A DNA stretch of 64,000 nt from Candidatus Woesearchaeota archaeon. GTDB taxonomy: Archaea; Nanobdellota; Nanobdellia; Woesearchaeales; SM23-78. Positions 18,341 to 28,272 of this stretch are shown piece after piece. The stretch spans positions 1 to 64,000 of the forward strand of contig JAFGRK010000016.1 in assembly GCA_016935175.1 (NCBI GenBank), given 5' to 3'. The position numbers were made by a program, and so were the translations under genes. Positions within the stretch are counted from its first letter, which is position 1; every line of letters begins with the position of its first letter. Under the pieces are notes generated by a model. The model did not search any database and was not told the DNA's origin. It was given only the letters and a program-made list of their open reading frames with translations.

Positions 18341-19570
18341 ATGAAAGAGCTTTTCACGCTAGGAAACCTGTATGTCTCTGACTTCCTGAAAGAAGGCGAG
18401 CAGCCAAGAGGAGGAAGGTCTGAGCTCAAGCTGGTGCTGGACGAGGACCTGGGAGCTGTCAGGCTTGAGAAGCCAGCACCTCCGCAGGACATGTATGGCA
18501 AGTACTGGTACAGGTCAGGCACCAATGCTACCATGACCAATGAGCTGAAATCCATTGCTGAGAACATCATTGGATTGATGAAGCTTAATAAGGGAGACTT
18601 GTGGCTGGACATAGCCTGCAATGACGGCACCATGTTCAGGTTCATCCCTAAAGACATTGTGAAGATTGGCATTGACCCTGCTGATGACAGCTTTGTGGCT
18701 GAGTCCAGCAAGCTCGGAGATGAGATTATCCAGGATTATTTCTCAAAAAAGACTTATCAAAAGGCAAAAAAGACCAAGAACGGCACGCTAAAGGCAAAGG
18801 TTGTGACCTGCATTGCCATGTTTTATGACCTTGACAAGCCAGACCCTTTTGTCAGGGATGTCTATGACATAATGGATGACAATGGGTTATGGGTGATGCA
18901 GCTAAGCTATACCTCTCTTATGATCAAGCAGCTTGCTTTTGACAACATCTGCCACGAGCACATATACTATTATTCATTGTTCAACCTTAAGAAGCTGCTG
19001 GAGCGCAATGGATTTAAGATAATGGACTGCCAGCTCAATGATGTTAATGGCGGAAGCTTCAGGGTTTATATAATGAAGGATGTGGCTGACAAGCGCAAAT
19101 TCTCAACAGCCCCTCACAGGGATGTATGCGAGATGAGGGTAGAGTCAATCCTGAAATACGAGGAAACGCTTAAGCTGGATAAGCCCGGGATTTGGCTTGA
19201 TTTCTTCAAGAGGATTGAGGCATTAAAGAAGCAGACAGTTGATTTCATAAAAAATGAGAAATCCAAAGGCAAAAGTATCTGGGGCTATGGCGCATCAACC
19301 AAGGGCAACACCTTGCTGCAGTATTTTGGCCTGGATAGCAAGCTCATAACAGGCATAGCTGAGAGGAGCCCTTACAAGTTTGGGCTAAGGACTGTAGGGA
19401 CGAATATACCTATCTATTCCGAAGATGAGATGAGAAAGGCAAAACCGGATTATCTCCTGGTGCTTCCCTGGCATTTCATCAACGAGTTCATGAGCAGGGA
19501 GAAGGCTTTTCTTGAGGCAGGAGGCAAGTTCATTGTTCCATGCCCTAAGTTTGAGATTATAGGCAAGTGA
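18341..19570 (+). CDS. SAM-dependent sugar C-methyltransferase-like protein (two-domain)
   Basis: DLWLDIACNDGTMFRFIP; C-terminal SIWGYGASTKGNTLLQYFGL (C-methyltransferase C-terminal domain). Confidence 0.85.
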   Translation: MKELFTLGNLYVSDFLKEGEQPRGGRSELKLVLDEDLGAVRLEKPAPPQDMYGKYWYRSGTNATMTNELKSIAENIIGLMKLNKGDLWLDIACNDGTMFRFIPKDIVKIGIDPADDSFVAESSKLGDEIIQDYFSKKTYQKAKKTKNGTLKAKVVTCIAMFYDLDKPDPFVRDVYDIMDDNGLWVMQLSYTSLMIKQLAFDNICHEHIYYYSLFNLKKLLERNGFKIMDCQLNDVNGGSFRVYIMKDVADKRKFSTAPHRDVCEMRVESILKYEETLKLDKPGIWLDFFKRIEALKKQTVDFIKNEKSKGKSIWGYGASTKGNTLLQYFGLDSKLITGIAERSPYKFGLRTVGTNIPIYSEDEMRKAKPDYLLVLPWHFINEFMSREKAFLEAGGKFIVPCPKFEIIGK

Positions 19571-19595
19571 AAAATTAGGAAAGTAAAAACACGCA

Positions 19596-20678
19596 TTATT
19601 TTTTCTTTTTGTTGGCTTTTTTAGCTGACAAGATTTTCTCAGGGTCTGCGCCTAGTGCCTTTAAGTCATGCTCGAGCATATCCTTGGCAAGGTCATGAAG
19701 CATTATCTTAGGCTTCCATCCCAGGACCTTCTTTGCCTTGCTGTAATCCCCTAGCAGGCAGTCCACTTCTGCAGGCCTGAAATAATACGGGTCAACCTTG
19801 ACAACAGTCTCACCCGTATCAGTTCTTATGTATTCCTCCTCTGTTCCTTTCTTGCCATTGCTCTTGACAGGTATGCCTGCTATCTTGAAGGTTTCCTCTA
19901 AGAATTTCCTGACAGTATGAGTTTCGCCAGTGGATATGACAAAGTCATCTGGCTGGCTGTGCTGCATCATCATCCACATAGCCTCGACATAGTCCTTGGC
20001 ATGCCCCCAGTCCCTTTTGGAGTCAAGGTTCCCAAGGCTGAAGCACTTAGCAAGCCCAAGCTTTATCTTGGCAACATTAAGAGTGATTTTCCTGGTCACA
20101 AAGTTCTCCCCTCTCCTTGGTGACTCGTGGTTAAAGAGTATGCCATTGCAGGCAAAGAGCCCGTAGCTCTCCCTGTAGTTCTTGGTAATCCAATAGCTAT
20201 AAACCTTGGCGCAGCCATAAGGGCTCCTGGGATAAAAAGGAGTGCTCTCCTTTTGAGGTATCTCCTGTGCCTTGCCAAACATCTCTGAAGTGGATGCCTG
20301 GTAGAACTTGATGCTCTTGCCTGACTCTTCATTTACCTTATGGATGATTTCAAGAATCCTGGCCACTCCTACAGCATTGATGTCTGCAGTGTAGACGGGA
20401 ATATTGAAGCTTATATGGGCGTGGCTCTGGGATGCAAGGTTATATATCTCATCTGGAAGGAACTCCCTTATGATGTTGCTGAGCGAGTTGGCATCAGCCA
20501 TGTCACCATACACTAGCCTGAAATCAGGGTTGCCCTGCAAGTGGTCTATCCTTTCCCTCATCATGCTAGAGTTCCTTCTAACCAATCCATAGACTTGGTA
20601 GCCTTTTTCAAGCAATAATTCTGTAAGGTAAGAGCCGTCCTGGCCTGTCACTCCTGTAATCAAAGCTTTCTTTTTCAT
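19596..20678 (-). CDS. gmd: GDP-mannose 4,6-dehydratase
   Basis: [69 protein letters not shown]. Confidence 0.95.
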   Translation of the reverse strand: MKKKALITGVTGQDGSYLTELLLEKGYQVYGLVRRNSSMMRERIDHLQGNPDFRLVYGDMADANSLSNIIREFLPDEIYNLASQSHAHISFNIPVYTADINAVGVARILEIIHKVNEESGKSIKFYQASTSEMFGKAQEIPQKESTPFYPRSPYGCAKVYSYWITKNYRESYGLFACNGILFNHESPRRGENFVTRKITLNVAKIKLGLAKCFSLGNLDSKRDWGHAKDYVEAMWMMMQHSQPDDFVISTGETHTVRKFLEETFKIAGIPVKSNGKKGTEEEYIRTDTGETVVKVDPYYFRPAEVDCLLGDYSKAKKVLGWKPKIMLHDLAKDMLEHDLKALGADPEKILSAKKANKKKK

Positions 20679-20737
20679 AAAAAACACCTCATAAACTGGT
20701 TTTATTCTCTTTTAAAGACATATTTTATATTTATTTT

Positions 20738-21610
20738 TCATCTTTTTGCTATCATCACTATGTTCATCCCTTCTTTGTCATTTGCCTTCCTGTAGCTAGG
20801 GATTCTTCTTATAGACCTCCATGTTGCCTTGGCAGGGTTATAAGTGAGCGGGGAATAAACCCCCAAATCAACAATGCGCAAGCCTGCCTTGGTGAAAATA
20901 TTTCTTAAGCTTTCCGAAGTATAATGGAAAGTATGAGTCTCATTTTCCATTGTCGAGCTCTTTTTCATACTAGGATTGGCACAGTTAGGCACCTCTATAA
21001 AGATTATGCCGCCTTTAGCCAAGTTATTTTTTACCGTGTTAAGGAATCTCAATGGGTAGACTAGGTGCTCAAATACATGGGACAGGTAAATCACATCAAA
21101 CTTTCCTTTGATAGGGTCGGTCTCAATATCTCCTGCTTTGCAAGCCTTCTTTCCCAGGCGCTTGTTAATCTTTTGGCAGTTCTTCTTGTCAGGCTCAATC
21201 GCTGAAACATCATAGAAATTGCTGAAATACCTCAGGCTGTGGCCTTCTCCAGGTCCTATCTCAAGAAATCTAGTGGCTGAGCCCTTGTCCTGAGCCCTAA
21301 TCCACTCTTTTAGCATTTCATGATGGCTTATTGCGATGAGCGGGTGCACTCCCATAAACCTTAATGCTTTAACTCCGTGCCTGAAAACGCTTTGCCTAAG
21401 CCCAGTGCCTGTGATGTTCTTCCTGGCCTTTCTTGAATGCCAATACTCGCCTGAGTAATATTGCTTATAGGCTTTCTTTATCTTGGCATCATCTTCTCCT
21501 GTGTAGCCTAGCTCGCACTTCTTGCAGTAAAGCACAGGCCAGCCAAACTTATTATTATATGCTATCTTGGCAGAATACTTGCTCTGGCCGCATAATAGGC
21601 ATTTCTTCAT
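20738..21610 (-). CDS. SAM-dependent methyltransferase with N-terminal zinc-ribbon-like Cys pairs
   Basis: CLLCGQ...CKKCELGY; FLEIGPGEGHSL; YLSHVFEHL. Confidence 0.8.
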   Translation of the reverse strand: MKKCLLCGQSKYSAKIAYNNKFGWPVLYCKKCELGYTGEDDAKIKKAYKQYYSGEYWHSRKARKNITGTGLRQSVFRHGVKALRFMGVHPLIAISHHEMLKEWIRAQDKGSATRFLEIGPGEGHSLRYFSNFYDVSAIEPDKKNCQKINKRLGKKACKAGDIETDPIKGKFDVIYLSHVFEHLVYPLRFLNTVKNNLAKGGIIFIEVPNCANPSMKKSSTMENETHTFHYTSESLRNIFTKAGLRIVDLGVYSPLTYNPAKATWRSIRRIPSYRKANDKEGMNIVMIAKR

Positions 21611-21801
21611 AATACCGGATGACTTGCGCTGGGTTTATATTTTTTATGAAAACCCAAACCCAATGCTGAAGTTTAGTCAAAATTAACCTTTTTTGCCAGT
21701 TGAAATTAGCTATTGCTAAACTAGAAAACTATATAAACCCGCCCTTTTACCTCTTTTCAGTTCGTAATCAGGATTTTAGTATTTTTGTGGGGTGGTATTG
21801 T

Positions 21802-24800
21802 TTGGCAAGGCATTCTGAGCATCACGGGCATCATGGGCGGCATCAAGATAGTTATGCTCGTGATGAAAACGCTGAGAGCAAGGACGAAGTGAGCATTGAC
21901 TTCTCTAAGGTAAAAAGGTGGTTTTCTGCAGAAAACATAAAGAGGAACGCTACTCTGCTGACCATCCTCCTAGTTTTAGTGCCTGTTATTTTAACTGTCT
22001 ATATAAGGCTCCAGCCGCAATACCTGCCCCAGACAGATGTATGGGCTGAGAATTCTGTGAATAACTACTTTAGGAACCAGATAGACAATGCAGTCAATTC
22101 CCAGTACCCTAACCTGCCGGCGCAGAACAAGGAATCGCTTGTTAACCAACAGTTCGAAGAGTTCAGGAAGAATAACAAGGACATGCTTGCGCAGCAGGTA
22201 GAAGCCACTAGCAGCTATTTTAAGTCAGGATTCCAGTACCAAGAGAGCAATCATACCTATACTTTCCTTGGTGATCTGGACTCTTATTATTTCTTGAGAT
22301 ATACAAGAAACCTGATTGAGAAAGGCTCTTTTTGTGATGAAATAAGGGATGGGCAATGCTACGATAACCACATGTATGCTCCTATAGGAGCTCCTATAGA
22401 CACTACCATGCACTCTTATGGAATATATTACCTCTATAAGTTCCTTAACATACTAGACCCAAAGGTCAACCCCATGCAGGCAGCTTTCTACTTGCCAACA
22501 GTCCTTGCAGTGATTGCAGCCATAGCTGCCTTTTTTGTCGGCAAGAAGATGATGAACATCACAGCAGGTTTCTTTGCTTCCATGTTCCTTGCCTTGAGCC
22601 CTATGTTCCTTTCAAGGACTCTTGGCTCTGATACAGATATATGGAACGTGATGTTCGTTATGATAGTGCTCTGGATATTCCTTGAGGCATTTGAAGCCAA
22701 GTCCTTGAGGAGCAAGATAATCCTTTCAGCCCTGGTCGGAGCAGTTTTCGCAGTTTTCAACTTTGCCTGGGGAGGATGGTGGTACATCTTTGACTTCATG
22801 CTAGCCACTTTGCTGATTTACATCTTCTTCATGATAGTCAGAAATTCCCTATCGAGCAAATCAGGGGCTAGGGATTCAAAGAATATATTCACCAGGGACG
22901 TCGCGTTCACAGCTATAATCCTGGCTGTTTTGATTATCAGCACTTTTATATTTGTTTCAGTTAGCTCCTCGACCACGTCTTTCACCAATGCCTTCACAGA
23001 GCCATTCTTCAGGCTTTCAACAGCCAAGGAGGCTGCTAAGGAAAACTACTGGCCTAATATCCTTACAACAGTTGCAGAGATGAATGAGGCAAGCGTAGAG
23101 ACAGTCGTGGTCCAGACTGCTTTTGGGATAAAGCTGTTCTTTGCTCTGTCATTGCTAGGAATAGTATTCCTGATGGTAAGGAAAAAGCCAACAGGGAAGG
23201 AATACCTTTTCATAGCAGGCTCAGCCATAGTATTCCTGTTCTTGGTGTCAAGCTCAGCCTTTAGGCTTCATCCTTACACTTACTTATTATTGCTCATAGC
23301 GCCAATAGCTGCTATCATTGTACTCTTGCTTTTTGATAAGACCCATGGAGAAAAGCTTGCAGTGGACATCAAGCCAGCAATTCTCCTTACAATATGGTTT
23401 GTGGGTATGATGCTTGCAGGCACCAAGGGAGTAAGGTTTATCCTAATGGTAATACCTGCCTTTTCAATAGCCATAGGAGTGGCAATAGGCTACCTGCACC
23501 AGTACATCGCAGGCATGCTCAAGTCAGAGTTCAAGATATCAGAGAAGATAACCAAGCCCGCAATATTCATCCTGCTATGCTTCCTGCTGGTCACGCCTAT
23601 AAGGGCAGGCATATCCACTGGAGAATCATTCACCCCCTCAATGACCCTGGGATGGTGGGACACCCTTCTTAAGATAAAGGCAGAGTCACAGCCAGATGCC
23701 ATCATCAACTCCTGGTGGGACTTTGGCCACTGGTTCAAGTATGTTGCTGACAGGAGAGTCACTGTGGATGGCTCAGGCCAACATTACCAGCTAGCCCATT
23801 GGATGGGAACTGTGCTGGTGAGTGATGATGAGAATAAGGCAGTCAATACCTTGCGCATGCTTGACTGCGGAAGCTTTGAGTCTTATGAGATGATTTTTGC
23901 AGAGAAAAAGGATGTGCTAGAATCTGTCAAGCTAATCAAGACCATAATCATGCAGGATGAGCCAGAAGCCATGAAGACGCTTGAAGATGCAGGCCTGAGT
24001 AAGGAATCAATTGATGAGATAATCAGCCGTGTATTTTGCAGCCCTCCTGAAAACTACTTGATAACCTCTGGCGATATGGTGGGCAAGGCAGGGGTTTGGG
24101 CACACTTCGGCTTATGGGACTTTGAAAGGGCTTACATGATAAGGGAAGTGAAGCCTAAGGATCCTGATGAGGGCATAGCCATACTTAAGGAAAAATTCAA
24201 TTACGACGATAACGAGGCAACGACTCTTTACTATGAGCTGCAGGCGCTCCAATCAGACAGGGAGATGAATGACTGGATATCACCATGGCCAAACTACCTG
24301 GGAGGGCAGTGGACCCCTTGCAAGGTATTGAATGATGAGCTCAACACCACTAGCGGTGAAGATGTTGAAGACGGAGATAATGCCACTGAGATAGTTGCAA
24401 GTGATGAAAACAGCGATGAAAAAAGCAAAGGATTAATGGCTTGCAGCATCGGAAGCGAAATCAGTAGGGACAACCAGGCAAGGACTGTGATAGAGGCAGC
24501 GATTCTTGACCTTAATAACTACAAGAACGCCAGCCTGATAATAGGCTCATATGACCTAGCATCTAACTATAGGCTGGGCTCAGGCAGGATAATACCGGCT
24601 GCCTTTGTGATTTTCAATGATGATGGCATTGAAAGGGTTGAGCTGGAAAACTCATCTTTCCCATATGATGTGCTTATTGACATGGTGGAGAACAGGAGCA
24701 TGATTGCAGATTCTAGGCTTTCACTGTCATTGTTCACTAAGCTATTCTACCTTGACGGCAGGTACACCACGCACTTTGAGAAGTTCTCAGAAACTACAGA

Positions 24801-25002
24801 CATGACAGGCACAAGGATAAGCGTTTGGAAGGTCAAGTGGCCTGGCCATGAGGCAGAAAAAGTTCCGGCTGCCACGACACCCGCTACAACAGCAACTTCA
24901 GATTCAGCAACAGGTCAATCTGTGCTGCCAGAAGATGTGATTCTAGAGGAAGAGCCTGCTGGTGAAGAAATCGTACTATCCCCGGAAGCCATCTTGGGTT
25001 AA
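21802..25002 (+). CDS. aglB: Oligosaccharyltransferase STT3/AglB
   Basis: Multi-TM N-terminus, SDTDIWNVMF, INSWWDFGHWFKYVADRRVTVDGSG (WWDxG). Probable TTG start at 21802 preceded by GGGGTGG; ORF track starts at 21700. Confidence 0.93.
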   Translation: MARHSEHHGHHGRHQDSYARDENAESKDEVSIDFSKVKRWFSAENIKRNATLLTILLVLVPVILTVYIRLQPQYLPQTDVWAENSVNNYFRNQIDNAVNSQYPNLPAQNKESLVNQQFEEFRKNNKDMLAQQVEATSSYFKSGFQYQESNHTYTFLGDLDSYYFLRYTRNLIEKGSFCDEIRDGQCYDNHMYAPIGAPIDTTMHSYGIYYLYKFLNILDPKVNPMQAAFYLPTVLAVIAAIAAFFVGKKMMNITAGFFASMFLALSPMFLSRTLGSDTDIWNVMFVMIVLWIFLEAFEAKSLRSKIILSALVGAVFAVFNFAWGGWWYIFDFMLATLLIYIFFMIVRNSLSSKSGARDSKNIFTRDVAFTAIILAVLIISTFIFVSVSSSTTSFTNAFTEPFFRLSTAKEAAKENYWPNILTTVAEMNEASVETVVVQTAFGIKLFFALSLLGIVFLMVRKKPTGKEYLFIAGSAIVFLFLVSSSAFRLHPYTYLLLLIAPIAAIIVLLLFDKTHGEKLAVDIKPAILLTIWFVGMMLAGTKGVRFILMVIPAFSIAIGVAIGYLHQYIAGMLKSEFKISEKITKPAIFILLCFLLVTPIRAGISTGESFTPSMTLGWWDTLLKIKAESQPDAIINSWWDFGHWFKYVADRRVTVDGSGQHYQLAHWMGTVLVSDDENKAVNTLRMLDCGSFESYEMIFAEKKDVLESVKLIKTIIMQDEPEAMKTLEDAGLSKESIDEIISRVFCSPPENYLITSGDMVGKAGVWAHFGLWDFERAYMIREVKPKDPDEGIAILKEKFNYDDNEATTLYYELQALQSDREMNDWISPWPNYLGGQWTPCKVLNDELNTTSGEDVEDGDNATEIVASDENSDEKSKGLMACSIGSEISRDNQARTVIEAAILDLNNYKNASLIIGSYDLASNYRLGSGRIIPAAFVIFNDDGIERVELENSSFPYDVLIDMVENRSMIADSRLSLSLFTKLFYLDGRYTTHFEKFSETTDMTGTRISVWKVKWPGHEAEKVPAATTPATTATSDSATGQSVLPEDVILEEEPAGEEIVLSPEAILG

Positions 25003-25072
25003 TGGCATAAGAGCCTATCTCGGGATAAGAATTATTTTGATTTTCTTTACTTTTAACTTTTATTTTCTTTAT

Positions 25073-25160
25073 CAAAAATCAAAGAATACCTCTTCATTTA
25101 TGTTGAGATCTTAAATTTGCTTCTTTGATTTTTGGAAATACTTCGGCCTTCAGGCCGAAG
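25073..25160. terminator. Inverted repeat plus compact GC hairpin between convergent genes
   Basis: 14-bp arms CAAAAATCAAAGAA/TTCTTTGATTTTTG (25073-25086/25121-25134) followed by CTTCGGCCT-TC-AGGCCGAAG (25141-25160). Confidence 0.5.
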
Positions 25161-25164
25161 ATAT

Positions 25165-26229
25165 TTATTTGGCAAGAATATTCTTCATCCTCTTGATGTT
25201 ATAATAGACGTCCTTGGTGTCAGTGCCAGGAAGCTTGCCGCTAGCAAAAGCTTTCTTTAGCTCAATAACTGACTCTTTTATTGTGTGCTCTGGCACAAAT
25301 CCAAGCTCTTTTTTTATCTTGTCAGAATTAACATGATATGAGCGTGGGTCATTGGTTGGCTGGACTTCCACAGGCACATTGCCTACGACTTCTTTCACTA
25401 AGTTTGCTATCTCTGAAACCTTGAGGTTGCCATAGCCAGCGTTATAGATTTTGCCATTGACCTTGTCAATAGGCACTCGCAATAGGAGCTCGTAGAGCCT
25501 TATCATGTCCTTGATATGTATCAAGGGGCGCAGCTGCTCTCCTCCCATTACAATGATTTTTCTCTTGTTGATGGCTGAATTGGTGAGGATATTGACGACA
25601 ACGTCAAGCCTGGCCCTTGGCGAGTAGCCGCACACAGTAGAAGGCCTAATAATCACTCCCTTGAAATCATTTTCTTCCTGTCCTAGTCGGTAAAGCAGGT
25701 AATGCTCAACCTCTATTTTGAGCTTGGAGTATTGGGTTATTGGCTCTGGCTCCAAGTCTTCTGTCACATTAGGCTCGCTTCTAACCCCATACACGCTGCT
25801 TGATGAGGCATAGATGAATCTCTTGATACCAGCTGCTTTTGACATGTCTATCAAGTTGAGTGAGCCGTCATAATTGACAGAATGAGTGAATTTAGGGTCA
25901 AGGTCTGCACTAGGGTCATTGGAGACGCAAGCCAGGTGTATGACGCTGTCCACCCCTTTAAGAGCCTTGATAACATCCTCCTTGTTCCTTAAGTCTCCTT
26001 TGATTAGTTTAAGATTAGAATTCTTCTCAGCCTTCTGGGCATTGATTGCATTTACAAACTCTTCTGTTGATTCCCAGAACCAGAATGTGTCAAGCACATT
26101 GACTTTGTAGCCTTTCTTAAGCAGGAGAGGCACAAGCTCAGAGCCAACATAGCCTGCTCCGCCTGTGACTAGCACCCTCTTAGGTTTTCCCTTGCTTTTT
26201 TCTTCTGGTTTAGCCTTGTTTTTCATCAA
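25165..26229 (-). CDS. NAD-dependent epimerase/dehydratase (SDR)
   Basis: VLVTGGAGYVGSELVP; YASSSSVYG; QYSKLK. Confidence 0.85.
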   Translation of the reverse strand: MMKNKAKPEEKSKGKPKRVLVTGGAGYVGSELVPLLLKKGYKVNVLDTFWFWESTEEFVNAINAQKAEKNSNLKLIKGDLRNKEDVIKALKGVDSVIHLACVSNDPSADLDPKFTHSVNYDGSLNLIDMSKAAGIKRFIYASSSSVYGVRSEPNVTEDLEPEPITQYSKLKIEVEHYLLYRLGQEENDFKGVIIRPSTVCGYSPRARLDVVVNILTNSAINKRKIIVMGGEQLRPLIHIKDMIRLYELLLRVPIDKVNGKIYNAGYGNLKVSEIANLVKEVVGNVPVEVQPTNDPRSYHVNSDKIKKELGFVPEHTIKESVIELKKAFASGKLPGTDTKDVYYNIKRMKNILAK

Positions 26230-26318
26230 CCTTAGATATCTGACAGGGTATATAAATTTTTTCCAAATGCCAAATGGCTGATGAAAAACAGAATGAACAA
26301 TGCAGCATGCCGAGCGCT

Positions 26319-27392
26319 TTAGTCAGAGTAATCTAGGTATTGCTGCCAGTTAAATTCGTTCTGCATCGGGACATACTGTTTTATCCTATTGATAGCTTCT
26401 CCGGGATTTGGGTCATCAAGGCTGTGGATTTGCATTTCTGCGCCTATCTGTATTCTCCTGTGGTCGTGGATATTCTTTCTTGGGCTTATGTGTATTCTAT
26501 CCTTGTAAATCAACAGTGTGAACACCTGGTTGTCCTTTTCCAGGTTATTTATCACATTGCACGCCATCCCTGAAAATCCGCTTGCATCCTGTGTTATCAC
26601 TAGTCCATCAAAAGGAGTGTTCTTAGGGATATATACTCCCTTGGTGAGGGTCCAAGAATTAGCTTGGTCCAATACATGAGGTGCTAAATCATAGCTATAA
26701 AGGTCTATTATGTGTAGGTGCCAGTGGTCATGTGCAGGGACGCTCATGCCATCAAGCACATGATTCCTTGCAGCTATGAAATGATTTTCTTGGCAGAACT
26801 TGACAATGGCTTCAAGCTCTTGTGGAGTGATAAGTGCTCCCCTGGTCTTGCCTTCTTCAGGAATGTAAAGCTTGTTGCCTTCTTGAGGCACTACCCGCTT
26901 GCTATTATCATCGTGGTCAACAGGTACCCATAAGCAATGGCCAGGGTCTCTTGGATATCTGCCAGGCGTTATAAAGTATTTTCCCAATTCAAATACTACA
27001 TTGTCAATTGAAGGATTGTCTTTTGCATCAATTCCTTGGGCGATGTTTTCGCACATAAAGCATTTGCCCTGTACTTCATCGTTCAGCACGAGCTTTGCAT
27101 CATATTCTTCAATATTTTTTGCAGGGAAAAACGGCGGCTGCTTTGCCATGAGTGCTCTTCTCATGTTCCATCCGCTGCCAGGTATTAATCTCACAAAACC
27201 CCAATCTTTGCCACTAAAATTAACTTTGAATTCATTATCATATCCAGTCCCTTCCAATATGCTGACAGGAGTGCTGTAAGTCTCCAGGGCTTTCCCCCAT
27301 CTCAACAAGAAATCTCCCCATTTGTCAATGTCAAGGTGGCGGCTTGCCTCTTGCAAGAACTTATCTTTTTCCTCTTGTGTTGCTAGGCTCAT
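26319..27392 (-). CDS. Long HIT-superfamily nucleotidyltransferase/phosphorylase-like protein
   Basis: CFMCEN CxxC; YFITPGRYPRDPGHCLWVP; HDHWHLHII (HxHxHxx). Confidence 0.65.
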   Translation of the reverse strand: MSLATQEEKDKFLQEASRHLDIDKWGDFLLRWGKALETYSTPVSILEGTGYDNEFKVNFSGKDWGFVRLIPGSGWNMRRALMAKQPPFFPAKNIEEYDAKLVLNDEVQGKCFMCENIAQGIDAKDNPSIDNVVFELGKYFITPGRYPRDPGHCLWVPVDHDDNSKRVVPQEGNKLYIPEEGKTRGALITPQELEAIVKFCQENHFIAARNHVLDGMSVPAHDHWHLHIIDLYSYDLAPHVLDQANSWTLTKGVYIPKNTPFDGLVITQDASGFSGMACNVINNLEKDNQVFTLLIYKDRIHISPRKNIHDHRRIQIGAEMQIHSLDDPNPGEAINRIKQYVPMQNEFNWQQYLDYSD

Positions 27393-28180
27393 CTTTTCAC
27401 CTTGTGGTATGAAAGTGCATTCTCAAGCTCTATCCTTGCCATCTCTGCGCTTATGGGCGAGTAAAGGAATCCTGGCTTTTGGAATGATTTCGTTGTTTTT
27501 TCTGCTTCTTCCTCAAGGGTCTTTGGCTTGTCGCTCATTTTTGAGCGCTCAACCTCTGTCATCATGCCAATGTAGGTCACTCTCCAAAGCTTGTCAGCAT
27601 CTCTCATCAACCCGTCATTGACTCCGAAATCACTTAGGCTAAAGAAGCCTGGCCTAGTATCATGCTGGGAGATTATCTCCAGGATGTGGTTTTGGTATTT
27701 TTCGCCGTTCCATCCTGCTTCGTTTATGCGTCCAGCATAATCCAGGGACTTGAGTATTTTTTCCGCCAGTTCCCTTCCAAGCACTTGGTGCCTGTCTCTT
27801 AGTATTGGCTCGTATATCTTTCTTATCTTGTAATCAGCGAATAAAGCCCTCTCTTCCTCAGCCAGTTGGCTCCAGCCAATGTCGTGGAGTATGATGCTAG
27901 GCATCATTATCTCTCTTGTTGCTTCTGGGTGAAAGCGTAGCAGCCTTAATCCGAAGTATGCAGTGATCTCAGCATGCCCTTTGTCATCTCTCTTGTCCTG
28001 GAAGGGAAGCGCTGCTCTCCAGAGCTCTCCCTCAAAAGGATTCTTCTCATCCATTTCTTTTATTGAATATATTGTGTCCTCAAGCTTTGGCAATATGTTC
28101 TTGCCTTTGCCTGAAGAGTCCCATTTAGAGTAATCTATTGGCTGATAGTATTTTGAGATTTCTTTCACATTCATTTTCAA
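27389..28180 (-). CDS. HD-domain phosphohydrolase-like protein
   Basis: MPSIILHDIGWSQL (HD), downstream H/D motifs (DRHQVLG, ISQHDTR); 4-bp overlap with downstream HIT gene. Confidence 0.7.
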   Translation of the reverse strand: MKMNVKEISKYYQPIDYSKWDSSGKGKNILPKLEDTIYSIKEMDEKNPFEGELWRAALPFQDKRDDKGHAEITAYFGLRLLRFHPEATREIMMPSIILHDIGWSQLAEEERALFADYKIRKIYEPILRDRHQVLGRELAEKILKSLDYAGRINEAGWNGEKYQNHILEIISQHDTRPGFFSLSDFGVNDGLMRDADKLWRVTYIGMMTEVERSKMSDKPKTLEEEAEKTTKSFQKPGFLYSPISAEMARIELENALSYHKVKR

Positions 28181-28272
28181 TCCCTCCGATTGTATTAAAT
28201 AAACTAAGAAACAAAACTTACCTTTTAAATGTTACTATTGTAGAGTAAAAATATATTCTGGGTGAGGTCGAA

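Noticed and set aside
22488-23762. Antisense ORFs inside aglB (22488..22808, 22818..23027, 23046..23228, 23280..23474, 23490..23762)
   Set aside because: Mirror frames of a strongly supported membrane protein gene; no domain motifs or SD
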